From positions 14,875,626-14,939,625 of the forward strand of contig CM063110.1 of assembly GCA_031841125.1 (NCBI GenBank): 64,000 bases of DNA. The letters run 5' to 3'. Position numbers and translations under genes: made by a program. A model generated the notes under the pieces. The model worked only from the letters and a program-made list of their open reading frames with translations. It made no database searches and was not told the origin of the DNA. Numbering within the stretch: the first letter of the stretch is position 1; each line of letters opens with the position of its first letter. The stretch is from Acanthococcus lagerstroemiae (Eukaryota; Arthropoda; Insecta; Hemiptera; Eriococcidae). Below are positions 24,568 through 35,174 of the stretch, in pieces.

Positions 24568-25729
24568 CAGTGTAATGACTGAACCACTGAAGAATAAGAA
24601 TAAAATCGAAATTGTTGGTTAGTATTAATTTTTAATTCATCTCATTGGCTTTATACATTGAAAATGACGCTCGCATAGTAATGAAGATTAAGATCAGTGA
24701 GCACGTCTGAATAAGAAAAAGACGGAGAGAAAACAAGCAGCTAGCTGCTGGAACAGGGTCGGCTCTCGACTGAAAAATCAGAGACTAGCCTATCTCTTAT
24801 TGGCGGTCCTTAAAAAAGATATCAAGAAAAAGACCTATTGGCAATCATGTTTAAGGTCTTTTGTTCCGGAATATAAGAGTTGATAGATGAAAGGTATTTG
24901 GAATAACACTACACACGCGCACACTAACAGCACGTGGCAAGTTCAAAAGGCTTCAAACTGCGAAGCTGTAGGCTCCGCAACATTCGCACTTCGACCATCT
25001 TCCATCTGGTCGAAGATTTCACATTTCATCCTATTTATAATTTCTAAGAGCAATTGATCAACAGATAAAAGACCAATAGTTCTTCTAGCCGATCCTAAAA
25101 ACATCAAATGTTTAACGAACAATTATCCACCTCTAAGGGGATGAAAACAACGTAATATTCATGCTAGCAGATTCTCTGTTCGCTTGATAATCAACATAAT
25201 GAGTTACTGACAACATCTTTACATGCTACGTATTACTAAGATATTACAATTGGTTCGCTTCTCTACTACTGGTAACTGGATATTAGTTACTCAATTCAAC
25301 CAATTTAGGTGGCATCTTAGGATGAAGCTAAAAACTCAGCATTGACATAAGAACAATAGAAAGTCGATTGATAATAGTTATATAATTAATCATGAAATAA
25401 TCAAAACAATGTAATTCATGAAATGTTGACGGCTTCAACGACCCTAATAAAAACTTTCACAAAAAATACCCAATCAACACAGAACGACAGAACACACTGC
25501 TTATTCGAAAACCCACAGAGATAACGAGAATTCATTTTCCATATTATTCCATTTCATTTAATGCGTTCAAAATTCATTTTCTGTTTTAATGTGTTCTACG
25601 CCATAATCAAACGGAACACTAAACATAAACACTGCTGACAATTGACAGTTCAACTGCATCGTGTTAATTCAAGTTTAAAACTCACATTAAAAAAGACCGC
25701 CTCTTAGCCGCCCAAAAAACATCAAAATC
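24568..25729. other. Gene-poor stretch, probably repeat-derived
   Basis: AATAAAATCGAAATTGTTGG near 24600 recurs as AATAAAATCGAGATCGTTGC near 25886, and GGGTCGGCT at 24756 has inverted partners (AGCCGACCC) at about 25842 and 26342. I suspect one or more decayed inverted-repeat elements but cannot fix the boundaries. Confidence 0.35.
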
Positions 25730-26355
25730 GCACCGGCTACTAGTAGGCAAATAAACACTAATGCTAAAGCGCTACATACAAATGTGGGACGAACTAATAT
25801 AGCAAATGAAATTTCGATCGCAATAGGCTCGGCTACTAGTAGCCGACCCTAAAAAGTGATTGCATGAGGCTCGTCACCGACCCTAATAAAATCGAGATCG
25901 TTGCTTATAATTATTTTTTATTATTTTAAATGAATCCCCAAAATAAGGCACCACTGGACTGAACTGTGAATCAGATCAATATTCAGTCATCTGTATATGA
26001 TCCAAAGATCAGATAAAGATAGATTTGCCGTTTTTATTTTTCTGTCTCTTTCTACACCACTTTACCGAGCATAAGCGTTCCAAACGCGCCACTGAACTGA
26101 ACTGTGACCCTGAATTGGAAAGAATAAAGTCCTGTAAACACGAGTGCGGAAACCTGCCATTTTGTATCCAACCGCGCCCGTCGATACCGAATTGACTACG
26201 CGGTACGCTGCGCATAGTCGAATTCGCTGTCCACGGACACGGTTGGATACAAAATGGCAGGTTTTTGCACCTGTATGGTTATAGGTCTCTAGAAAGAGAA
26301 GAAGAAAAAAATAGTGATTGCAATAGGCTCGGCTATACTAGTAGCCGACCCTAAT
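25730..26355. repeat. Cluster of CTACTAGTAG palindromes
   Basis: The palindrome CTACTAGTAG occurs within CGGCTACTAGTAGGC at about 25734, within GGCTCGGCTACTAGTAGCCG at about 25829, and in expanded form (CGGCTATACTAGTAGCCGAC) at about 26330. The last two share an ATTGCAATAGGCTCGGCTA-like context. These look like ends of related elements meeting head to head. Confidence 0.5.
26144..26270. mobile_element. Foldback element related to the 61.8-kb Mutator-like copy
   Basis: The arms 26144-26174 and 26240-26270 are inverted repeats with a 24-bp perfect part, starting AACCTGCCATTTTGTATCC. The centre contains CCGAATTGACTACGCGGTAC, whose reverse complement matches the centre of the element at 61827-62004 (GGTAGTCAATTCGGCAT there). 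The core is therefore present in the opposite orientation relative to the window. The element is non-coding. Confidence 0.65.
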
Positions 26356-26365
26356 AAGTGGCATC

Positions 26366-26905
26366 CTAACTTCCGAGGTTCATATCTGTCTTCTGGAGAC
26401 TGAGCGAGTATCCATTCTCAAATTTCAACTCATGACTCTCCATGCTTCCACAACTGGTACCGTTGTTCACGTACAACAGTTTCCCCCGGGACATCACTAA
26501 TTCGCGTACCAGCCTTCGCGCCTTTTTCTGGCAAGCTTTCATGAAAACCTTTCTCAGAACGAATATCAACCGAATGCCTACAAATACGGCGTGACATATT
26601 AGCCACAGACAACGAATTTTCCAAACAGATAGGTATGCCCTCGCACTTGATACATTATAATTCATTGGCTCCGTATCGTAATCGACGTACGTATAGAAAG
26701 CAATTAACTGATTTATGTGCGCCGCCGTCGCATAAGTTCTGTAGGTACAAAGGCTGGCAGTGCAGACGGAAGAAGAAGACGTCGTTGAAGAAAGAGGTGA
26801 GGTAGCGAAAGAAAAAGAAAGAAAGAAAAAAAGCAAGAAAAAATAGTCGAGAGCTAAGCCACCTAAACCTACACAGAAGACAGAACATACATTTCCGTAA
26901 ATCAC
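26366..26905 (-). CDS. Hypothetical 179-residue frame
   Basis: This is the longest uninterrupted frame outside the repeats on this part of the minus strand. It has a very hydrophobic N-terminal stretch (about residues 10-40) derived partly from a CTTTCTTT-rich tract, then a serine-rich part, another hydrophobic segment near residues 95-115, and a basic segment after it. The upstream minus-strand sequence contains GTGGTAAGTACG, a donor-like site, which would fit transcribed DNA. I recognise no family. The low-complexity start argues for a chance frame. Confidence 0.2.
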   Translation of the reverse strand: MIYGNVCSVFCVGLGGLALDYFFLLFFFLSFSFATSPLSSTTSSSSVCTASLCTYRTYATAAHINQLIAFYTYVDYDTEPMNYNVSSARAYLSVWKIRCLWLICHAVFVGIRLIFVLRKVFMKACQKKARRLVRELVMSRGKLLYVNNGTSCGSMESHELKFENGYSLSLQKTDMNLGS

Positions 26906-27560
26906 TCGTACTTACCACGATAGGTCGTATACCTAGTCGTCAGTCCATTTAAATTTTCTTATATCCCTTTTTCAGAGATTTTTTATTTTATTTTTTTATT
27001 TTTTTTTTCTATTTTTCAAAAACAATGAATCAGAGAGACGCATCCTTTAGAGTCGTTGACCACTGGTAAACCTACACCTTCGACCGTGCATATATTAAAC
27101 GGTGAGACGTATAGGTCGCATAGGCAAAGTACATGCTAATATTAGATCATTATACCGGGTCATAAATAGGCGTACAGTATCTATATTGAAACAATAAAAT
27201 TTACTAATCCAAAAATAATAAAAATATGGAGATTACGAAAATATTGTCTTACACGAGAATGAATCGGCGATGCGTGTGATACGTGTGAATAACCTGCGAT
27301 AACGGTAATTTTGTATACTAGCTGATGGACGGAATAAAGTCGTAAAATTGTATCCAACACGGACTCGAAGCAATAATTTTCGGAGGTACAAGCTTGTGAA
27401 ACACAAATGGAATTTGAAGTTGCTGGTGGTTACGCCGCCGCTTATGGGAAACTATATACGGTCGCTGGCAACCAGGAAGAAGAATCGTGGGTAGTCAATT
27501 CTGTATCAGCAGGCGAATGAGAACTTCAAATTTTGAATTGGAGAAAGAAGTTGGTGTCAA
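26906..27560. other. AT-rich stretch with a decayed inverted repeat
   Basis: GGAATTTGAAGTT near 27410 and GAACTTCAAATTTT near 27520 are inverted. Between them lies GGGTAGTCAATTCTGTAT, which resembles the foldback core at 26187 and 61925, so this may be a third, diverged relative. A T-rich tract lies at 26980-27015. Confidence 0.35.
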
Positions 27561-27563
27561 AGG

Positions 27564-27913
27564 TTGATGCTCAAGCTCCGATATCCTACGGATCGGATAG
27601 CTCATTTAGGGAAAAAAGTTACTGTTGAATTCGGTGGATTAAGAACTAACCGGCATTATTTCAATTTCAAAACTGACATTGTTGAAGGCACGTGTGGAAA
27701 TTTGGGATCCATATCTTCGAAGATTTTCACAACTACCCTGCAATGTTGAGAATGTCTCCGGCACAACCATCAGTTGATGATATCTTGAGGGCAGGGGGGC
27801 AACTGCTCATTTTGGAAAATGATACCGAGTACAAGTTCTTCAATATTAGTTATAAAAATGGAGTATTTGAGGACCCTGAATTCTATTTTAATATCAGTTC
27901 ATCCGCAAGTTGA
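27564..27913 (+). other. Coding-like region of unknown identity, shifted frame
   Basis: Two frames follow each other in different phases: 27564-27749 (61 residues) and 27692-27913 (73 residues). Both have a mixed, protein-like composition rather than the low-complexity look of most frames here. The second includes a run of acidic and aromatic residues (ENDTEYKFFNISY). They could be parts of one decayed gene or TE protein, with a frameshift near 27690-27730, but I recognise no domain. Confidence 0.25.
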
Positions 27914-28825
27914 AAATGGCGCTAGGAGCTGCAGCCAAGATCTAAAATGTTATAAAATACAATATAGGTATCCAGTACGTGTATCAGTGTTACTGAATTC
28001 ATTTTTTGTAATATTTTACTGTTTTTATAACTGCGACACAGATGGGGAAGGGAAGGAGCCAAAGTTGAGAATAAAGAGGAATGCGTACCTTATACGCATC
28101 ACTTCTAAGGTTTTCGGGATTGCTGAATCAATTCTTGATGTCAGTTTACCCTTAAATTGAAAATTGTGGCATCTGGCATAGAGGAGGGAAGGGAGGGTTA
28201 ACAAGTGGGCTTAAGTGAGTTGGTCTAAGTAAGTTCGACAGAGAAACATAGGTATCTAGCTCTGTATCAAAGTACTCATAAATTATTACGAATCAAACGA
28301 ATTATCTGGTGCACAATTTCCCTCACATTTGGTTTTTAGCCTCGGGACCGGCTACACATTATTTTAGAGAAAGGTATATGTTTTCAAATGTACAGATTTG
28401 CGAAACTGTTTCATGCGTGAATGCTGGCGCGGATCCAAACGATCATTTTGGGTTCTCAATTCGATCTTACTACACATACATCTCGACACCTACCGTCGAT
28501 CTTTCTTTCTGAATGGTAGCAACAGGATCCTGAAGCTTACTTCAAACTCTGAAGTACCCAAATGACTTTCATGCAGATACCTACTTAACAGCGGGTAGAT
28601 ACATGTTTTTTTGGGATGGGCAGGTAAACTTATGCACCAAATTGGAAGTTTTACAAGTAAGAATGTGTGTACTTATCACAGTGAACAATATTTGTTGCTC
28701 TAAGTATTTCATACTTTGATATATCAAACACACGACACAATTTTAGAACAGTCAAACAACAACAACTGATTTCTGTTCTATGTATGCATGTGTTGGTGGA
28801 TGGGTGTCTCGAAAGGGTAATGTCG
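27914..28825. other. No gene recognised
   Basis: The region 28100-28240 carries text shared with the 9.3-9.5 kb repeat and with the start of the 2.8-kb repeat (GGCTTAAGTGAGTT). A lone hAT-like end (GGCGCGGATCC) lies at 28428. The rest shows nothing. Confidence 0.35.
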
Positions 28826-28828
28826 CAG

Positions 28829-29203
28829 CCGAGTTTAGTCCGTGCAAGTAGTCCAGTTTAGTTCCGTAACTTTATAGGCGCCTGCGAGAAGGTAGTAGGC
28901 TATTCTTTCATCTACATACTGTCTGTTTCACGAAAGGTAAAGAAGGCACAGATATTCAGAAGCAGCGTCTCAGTAATGCAGTTAAGAGGAAAGCCACGAA
29001 GGATATTTACGAAAGACAAGCAAAACTTTTGCATGGAACGGGTTCTCATGACTCGGCGTGAAATAGGAAAGTTGACTTACGAAACTGCTAGGGACTAAAC
29101 TCGGACATCGTTGCGGACTAAACTTGGATATAGCTTCGGACTAAACTCGGCCTTTAACGTGGGACTAACTCGGTTAAAAAAATGTCAACGGGACTGAACT
29201 CGG
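28829..29203. repeat. Array of CCGAGTTTAGTCC motifs, inverted between the two sides
   Basis: GCCGAGTTTAGTCCG at about 28829 and a weaker CCAGTTTAGTTCCG at about 28855 face five inverted copies (GGACTAAACTCGG type) starting at 29091, 29114, 29137, 29161 and 29190. The right-hand copies are spaced 23-29 bp apart. This looks like a small inverted-repeat element with subterminal repeats. No reading frame is associated. Confidence 0.6.
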
Positions 29204-29849
29204 AACCGCCCGGGAGAGTAATGGTCACTTCCCTTCCTAGGGAAGGAAAATAAAGCGTAAACTGGATACAACATCCGTTCGATGCTACTGAAAAAAGACT
29301 CTTTCTCAAGACTAAATCATTGAAACATGGTCTTTTTGAGTACATTTTGAGTAAAATATTTTGTCACTGAGATCGCTGAACAGGCGCTATCTTCTTCAAC
29401 AAAGTCGGGTTAGTTACACCAGCCGTAACTCAGGAACAGCTGGGCCGATTTTTATCATCTTTGATTTATTGGATTGGTCTCCGCCCAGAATAAGAGAATA
29501 ACTATTAAAACATCGGAAAAATTTCACGAAAAAATATTTATTGAGAAAATTTATTTTCTCATGCATTTTGCATATGGAACGGATTTTTTCAGTTTTGAGA
29601 AAATCTTGTTTTCGCCTATCCATGAAAATCGGTTTTCGCTCAAGTATACCCATAGCTGGAAGAAAAATAAATTTCCACGGAACTGTCAACCACTGAACTG
29701 AATTGTTGCCATGAAGAGCTAAATCATACGGACTGGCTTCGTGTCAGGGGGAGCGTTACGTTACGGTTTTCGAGGGTGTTGGGGGGAGCGTTACGATTTG
29801 CGCTCAAGTATACCTAGTAATAAAATCATAAAAAGGCTAAAACCTCGTG
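29204..29849. other. No gene recognised
   Basis: Frames at 29414-29689 (minus) and 29474-29701 (plus) overlap on opposite strands and have no motif. GGGGGAGCGTTACG is repeated around 29748 and 29781. Confidence 0.3.
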
Positions 29850-30063
29850 AAATTGCCCCATTAAGCCATGCTCAGTGTTGGCGAGCATAAGAGGAGTTTT
29901 GCCTTCCACTTTCTCTAATTTTCCCCCATCCAGCTCCGTGTTTCTGGACTCTGGAGTATCGGATATCAGTTTCGTTTTTTCTGTATTTATTTTTAGACCC
30001 GCTTTTTGTCCTTCGCTATTCAGTTCAATGGCCGTCTTTTCCTGTTCGTATATTTTTTCTGCC
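29850..30063 (-). pseudogene. RTE-type LINE reverse transcriptase fragment
   Basis: The minus-strand frame contains ELNSEGQKAGLKINTEKTKL followed by ELDGGKLEKVEG. This matches the reverse-transcriptase segment of RTE/BovB-like non-LTR retrotransposons in which a helix ending in GLKIN-x-KTK precedes the 'v-e-Y-x-Y-L-G' strand. Homology stops at about 29901, where YVYLG would be expected, so the copy is truncated. No catalytic YADD box is included. It has no methionine start and is a relic. Confidence 0.6.
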
Positions 30064-30398
30064 TTCTTGAAAAGATATGTAGGTGCCTAGATTGGCAGAC
30101 AAAGGGAATTAATATAAACGGAGAATTTTTACTACTCATATTATGGATAGATAAAGAAAAATACTGAAACAGAACCGAGTGGAAAATGGAAAATGAAATG
30201 AAATAATTTTTTGCCAAATATTTAATTGTATTGTAGAACAAGTAGTAGTAGGTTTGTAAAATTAAAAATCGTTCCATGTATTTACCTATTAATAAGTTAA
30301 AAAAAAATAAAAAACATACAAAACTTTTTTTTTTGGGGGGGGGGGGATCTTAAAAATTTTATTCATCCTTATTGCTCCCGGTGTCTATTATATTCAAT
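30064..30398. other. AT-rich gap with a T/G homopolymer junction
   Basis: A T run followed directly by a 13-base G run lies at 30325-30347. I see nothing else. Confidence 0.3.
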
Positions 30399-31472
30399 AT
30401 ATTTGATTCCCGCCACTAAAAAAATGCGTCCCCAAGTATTACAAATCCACTCCGTTAGTCCTAATGTGTGGGGGTACTGCTCAAGTAACCTTTAAAATAA
30501 ACTCAGTAACTTGAGAAACTCCAGTATTGATATATTCAAAGTAATTGACGCCAATGTTCAGATTTTAAGCACTTTTGGCCTCATTAATGTGAGGGTATAC
30601 CTAGAAAAACTTCGAGAATGGGTTCAGCGTATCCAAAAATCGTTGAGGTGAATTATTACTTGATACAGTTTTGTTAAAAATAACAAATTATTTGGTTTTC
30701 TCAACTTTCATTTTGTAATGTCCGCCGCGACCTACTAAATTGCACATTTCTTGACGGGTAATCTTATGTTAAATTTCAGATTTCTTTTTTTTAGGCACAG
30801 GTTAACCAGAGGTGCTGATGTTTTGTATTCGATAATTAGATGTGAATAGGAAAAAATGAGGGGACTTGCAACTCAAAATTTGAAAAGTTTTAAAATAAGG
30901 AATACTATATTAATCCGTATATTATAAATAAACGGAAAGTGGAACTGATAGACTTTTGCCCGGCATAAATCTTTCAACTATAATTCACATTAACTACATA
31001 AAATACCAAAACAACGTAATATTATTCTTTTAATAGTACGTGTATTAATAATGTATAAATTCATAAAAATAATAATTCCAAATTTGAAAGTTATTCTTAT
31101 ATTATTACTCTAAAAATATGTACGTTTAAAAAAATTCGTGAAGAACAGGGAACTTGGGATTGAATATTATTCAAGTACCTGTGGACATTGATTGAGCCCT
31201 TCTTTGAAAATGAGGTATAGGTGTACAACATTTCGCAGAAATGGCGAATCGTCCGCGGTATTGTGGTGATGCCTACCTGTCCAACTGTCTGCAGTCATCA
31301 GATCGTTAAGTACCTCTATTTATGCACACTTTTTTGCATGTACGGAGTTTTCATGTCTTCATCACTACACTTTTCTGCTTATACTGGTATACAACTAAGT
31401 GTAGTAGAAATGCAGCACTCTGGGCAACCTACAAAACCCTTTGCAAATGCTCCGAAGAAACCTACTTCACCA
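30399..31472. repeat. 1,074-bp direct repeat, left copy
   Basis: This segment recurs at 33007-34080 at a constant offset of 2,608 bp with no length change. I see one difference (A at 31326, G at 33934). The ends are not TG...CA and the flanks show no target-site duplication. The right end cuts through the reading frame of a small membrane-protein relative. I therefore read it as a recent segmental duplication (or assembly duplication) rather than a long terminal repeat. Confidence 0.9.
31379..31472 (-). pseudogene. Truncated 3' end of small membrane-protein relative
   Basis: This is the part of the 33987-34219 pseudogene that falls inside the left copy of the direct repeat. On the minus strand it encodes a glycine-rich stretch, the CPECCIS motif and the stop. 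Everything upstream (membrane segment, start) is absent because the homology ends at 31472. Confidence 0.65.
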
Positions 31473-33006
31473 GAAAAATGAAGCAAAAAAGTATTTGTAA
31501 AATAAAAGTTTGATAGTAAAAAAAAAACGCACTAAAAGATTCGACGCTATAGTGCTTCTACAGTTTGCACAGTCCCCGTCAGAGGCTCTCAAAAATATTA
31601 AAGATATCGGCTTTGATAACAGTTTGTACGTTTATGTCACAGGTATACCGCTATAATACGTTATGTTCTCCTTATCATTGTATAAAAACAAACGCACTAA
31701 AAGATACGAAGCTAGCGCTTCTACAATTTGCCCAGTCCCAGTCAGATGAAATAAAAAAAAAATATTATTTGTAAAATATAAAAGTTTGATAGTTTAAAAA
31801 AACGCAACATGAAACATCTACTTACATCTCTTTAATCTTCTCAATAAAAGAAAATGAAGCAAAAAAATGTATGTAAAATGAAAGATCTATATTAGAAAAA
31901 CGCAACATGAAGTGAGTTTTGAACTTGGTATATCTGTCTCCCAACCGGATGCGCAATCAGTTACCCTAGTTACCTGCGGAAAAAGTCACCCATTTTCAAC
32001 CGTTAGTTGGACGCTGTTTAAGCGCAAGGGAACCTACTGACATTTGTAAGCAGAATGATATATTAGTATCGTTATTGGTAAGTGCATTTAAAAGCATAAT
32101 TTTTCAAATTGGCCCCCAATTCAAAAATGTGCACTCACGTTGAAAAAATCTTATCCGTAAACGCTATGTCACATAGTTTTTACATGGCTCGTGAACTTCG
32201 AATCACGTGTTCTCAAAAAACAGATTTACTGGTTGGTTCCCTTATGCTTCACAGCGTCCAGTTACCCTCAGATTAATCAGAAACCTGTCAGTTACCTTTG
32301 GTTCCTTTCAGTTACTTGGGTAACTGGCGGGATTCTGCGCATCGGAAAGTTTTGTACGTTTTACGTACAGTTATCAAAAAATTTTCACGCCATAAGCTGC
32401 TAAAGGGAATACTTACTTCTAGATGAGACATTTTTAAAAAGATTTCCTTCAGTAATTACCTGAGAACACAGGTGAGGAAAAAATCGAGACTTGTCTTTGT
32501 AATATATATTACATTAATCTCTCTAGTGAATGAAAAATGAAGCAAAAAAGTATTGTAAAATGAAAATTCGATAGTAAAAAAAACGACACATGGCTTAAGT
32601 TTTGAACACATAAAGCCCTACAAAAGGACTTGTGAAGTAAAAGTTCAATAATAAACAAACCAAAATGGCTGATCAACCGCAGTATGTACACTGAGACGCT
32701 TTTAGATGAAAGAAACCCTGATCGTTCTATATTCACGATGTGTTATATAAAATACTTCTTACTGGTCACACTGATCACACTAACACGCGTTTACAATGCC
32801 GGGGTAAGCGCGCGGAACACTCACACATACACACGAGACAAAACAACTTTTAAAGCTTTTATTACAGCTGAAGGAATGAACTTTTCCGCAATATTGTTTG
32901 TCATAAACCTTCTCGGGAACTCAGACTTTCATTTGAAACATTGTTGAAGGCAATCCGTTCAGTCTGCACAGAGATCATCGATCAAAACGTACGCTATATA
33001 TAATAG
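31473..33006. repeat. Spacer between the direct repeats, with recurring short units
   Basis: A unit of about 50 bp containing AATGAAGCAAAAAAGTAT and a TAAAATGAAA word recurs near 31475, 31746, 31850 and 32526. A second unit beginning CGCACTAAAAGAT recurs at 31529 and 31691. Otherwise I find no gene and none of the retroelement domains (protease, RT, integrase) that would be needed if the flanking repeats were LTRs. Confidence 0.55.
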
Positions 33007-34080
33007 ATATTTGATTCCCGCCACTAAAAAAATGCGTCCCCAAGTATTACAAATCCACTCCGTTAGTCCTAATGTGTGGGGGTACTGCTCAAGTAACCTT
33101 TAAAATAAACTCAGTAACTTGAGAAACTCCAGTATTGATATATTCAAAGTAATTGACGCCAATGTTCAGATTTTAAGCACTTTTGGCCTCATTAATGTGA
33201 GGGTATACCTAGAAAAACTTCGAGAATGGGTTCAGCGTATCCAAAAATCGTTGAGGTGAATTATTACTTGATACAGTTTTGTTAAAAATAACAAATTATT
33301 TGGTTTTCTCAACTTTCATTTTGTAATGTCCGCCGCGACCTACTAAATTGCACATTTCTTGACGGGTAATCTTATGTTAAATTTCAGATTTCTTTTTTTT
33401 AGGCACAGGTTAACCAGAGGTGCTGATGTTTTGTATTCGATAATTAGATGTGAATAGGAAAAAATGAGGGGACTTGCAACTCAAAATTTGAAAAGTTTTA
33501 AAATAAGGAATACTATATTAATCCGTATATTATAAATAAACGGAAAGTGGAACTGATAGACTTTTGCCCGGCATAAATCTTTCAACTATAATTCACATTA
33601 ACTACATAAAATACCAAAACAACGTAATATTATTCTTTTAATAGTACGTGTATTAATAATGTATAAATTCATAAAAATAATAATTCCAAATTTGAAAGTT
33701 ATTCTTATATTATTACTCTAAAAATATGTACGTTTAAAAAAATTCGTGAAGAACAGGGAACTTGGGATTGAATATTATTCAAGTACCTGTGGACATTGAT
33801 TGAGCCCTTCTTTGAAAATGAGGTATAGGTGTACAACATTTCGCAGAAATGGCGAATCGTCCGCGGTATTGTGGTGATGCCTACCTGTCCAACTGTCTGC
33901 AGTCATCAGATCGTTAAGTACCTCTATTTATGCGCACTTTTTTGCATGTACGGAGTTTTCATGTCTTCATCACTACACTTTTCTGCTTATACTGGTATAC
34001 AACTAAGTGTAGTAGAAATGCAGCACTCTGGGCAACCTACAAAACCCTTTGCAAATGCTCCGAAGAAACCTACTTCACCA
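33007..34080. repeat. 1,074-bp direct repeat, right copy
   Basis: This is the partner of 30399-31472. Homologous coding sequence continues without interruption beyond 34080 into the pseudogene and its upstream intron-like sequence. This copy therefore keeps the original junction, and the left one is the derivative. Confidence 0.9.
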
Positions 34081-34219
34081 CCGCCATCGTCATTACTATC
34101 GCTCCGGTTTCCTCTTGAACGACGCCAAAAACAAATTACATAATAATAATTAAGACTAATCGCAGCAAAATCATTGCGAGTAGAATTAATAAACCTTCGC
34201 CTTCGGGGCCCATTGCCAT
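33987..34219 (-). pseudogene. Small membrane-protein family member 2, frameshifted
   Basis: The start at 34219 opens a frame with a hydrophobic span (LLILLAMILLRLVLIII), which meets a stop at 34136-34138. In another phase the sequence continues with WRRSRGNR, an acidic and glycine-rich part, and CPECCIS before a stop at 33987-33989. Compared with the intact copy at 34765-34971 the segment order is the same, so a small indel near 34136-34145 broke the frame. The upstream sequence carries the shared acceptor-like CACTTCACAG, giving an exon start at about 34326. Confidence 0.65.
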
Positions 34220-34362
34220 TTTTTCTTGGAGACTTGAATGTATCCGCGACGGTTTCAATAGTCCTGCTGAAAATGATGTATAGTTTCTAGAATTTCTTCT
34301 TTAATGTGAGTTTCGATTTACGAAACCTGTGAAGTGCAAACGATTGGATTTTCAGTTTGGTT

Positions 34363-34680
34363 TTGGATTCGATTGACTGTGGGTTTGAGTCCGGCAAAAC
34401 AGAAAGCCAATTAGATTTGGGTTTAGGTTAATCAGTTTTTGATTTTTTTTTCTTTTTTTCTTTCTTTGTTTTACTATTGCTTTTTCCTCTTTATCACTCT
34501 CTTTTGGCGTCTGGATCGGTTTTAGATTCGATGCCCTTATTTTTCTGCAGCGTCGGGCTGGTCACATTGGCTAGGCGATCAGCGTGTTTAATGAATCACC
34601 GAAGGGGTCGAGCAAGCGTGCATTTGTTTGTTGAAAATTGTTCGTCAGGGTGCCTCACGTGACTTTACTTCAGTTGCCAA
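34363..34680. repeat. Upstream segment of member 2, duplicated at 39570-39860
   Basis: Blocks such as GGGTTTAGGTTAATCAG, a TTTCTGCAG word and GAAAATTGTTCGTCAGG align in order with GGGCCTAGGCTGATCAG, TCTCTGCAG and GAAATTGTTCGTGAGG at 39.6-39.86 kb. On the minus strand this lies upstream of the member 2 exon. It is therefore probably part of the family's first intron or promoter. Confidence 0.5.
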
Positions 34681-34764
34681 TATCACAAAAACTGATAATA
34701 TCACCGAGACCGAATATCTTGCACTGAGTTAAGTAGATTCATAACGAACCGGTATTATTGCTGT

Positions 34765-34971
34765 TTATGCGTGACAGCATAAGAGCCTAACAGAAATGCA
34801 GCACTCTGGACAAGCTTTACAACAGCCTACATCATCACTGCTATCTTCGTAACCATCGCGCCGGTTTCTCCTTGAGCGTCGCCAAAGCCAAATTATAGTC
34901 ATAATAATTAAAACTAAAGGTAGCAAAATTATTGCGAAAAGAATTAATAAACTTTCGGGGCCTGCTGCCAT
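34765..34971 (-). CDS. Small single-pass membrane protein with arginine-rich and cysteine-rich tail (member 3, intact)
   Basis: The 68-residue frame has a short polar N-terminus (MAAGPES), a membrane span at about residues 8-30, a basic WRRSRRNRR segment directly after it, an acidic EDSSDD part, and a tail with nine cysteines grouped as CC, CPECC and CC. By the positive-inside rule the tail should face the cytosol; the cysteines next to the membrane could be lipidated or bind metal (inference). The coding part is one exon. An acceptor-like TTTCACAG lies upstream at 35081, so transcription probably starts further upstream, beyond the pogo element. Intactness next to a frameshifted tandem relative suggests it may still be functional. 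I recognise no named family; a chance frame is unlikely because two relatives share the same segment order and flanks. Confidence 0.5.
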   Translation of the reverse strand: MAAGPESLLILFAIILLPLVLIIMTIIWLWRRSRRNRRDGYEDSSDDVGCCKACPECCISVRLLCCHA

Positions 34972-35071
34972 TTTTTTTCTTGCAGACGTGAATGTACTCG
35001 CGACGGTTTCAACAATCCGGATGGAAACGGTGTATAGTTGCTAGAATTTCTTCCTGAATGTGAGTTTGGGT

Positions 35072-35105
35072 TTACAAAACCTGTGAAATGCAAACGAAAA
35101 TTAGT
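35072..35105 (-). promoter_or_regulatory. Shared splice-acceptor-like segment upstream of the small membrane-protein genes
   Basis: On the minus strand this reads as a T-rich stretch ending TGCATTTCACAG, with the exon beginning at 35080. The same feature stands at 34326 (GCACTTCACAG) and 1805 (GTATTTCACAG), at comparable distances before the start codons. Similarity runs some 30-50 bases further into the presumed intron (CTAATTTTCGTTT versus CTAATTTCCATTT). It is conserved between copies, so I take it as a real 3' splice site. Confidence 0.45.
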
Positions 35106-35174
35106 CATCATTCTGAAAAAATAATGATTGCGTAAAACTCAAATTCTATGTTCTCTTAGTGCACAAACCAAATA

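Noticed and set aside
24754..25852. ~1.1-kb element bounded by GGGTCGGCT and AGCCGACCC
   Set aside because: The flanks show no target duplication and several further copies of the ends lie nearby, so the pairing is arbitrary.
31221..31481. 86- and 104-codon plus-strand frames in the direct repeats (31221-31481 and 33829-34143)
   Set aside because: They lie antisense to the small membrane-protein relic and are duplicated only because the DNA is.
30399..34080. LTR retrotransposon flanked by 1,074-bp LTRs
   Set aside because: The repeat ends are not TG...CA, the outer flanks show no short duplication, the 1.5-kb spacer has no gag/pol domain, primer-binding site or polypurine tract I can recognise, and the left copy ends inside a gene relic.
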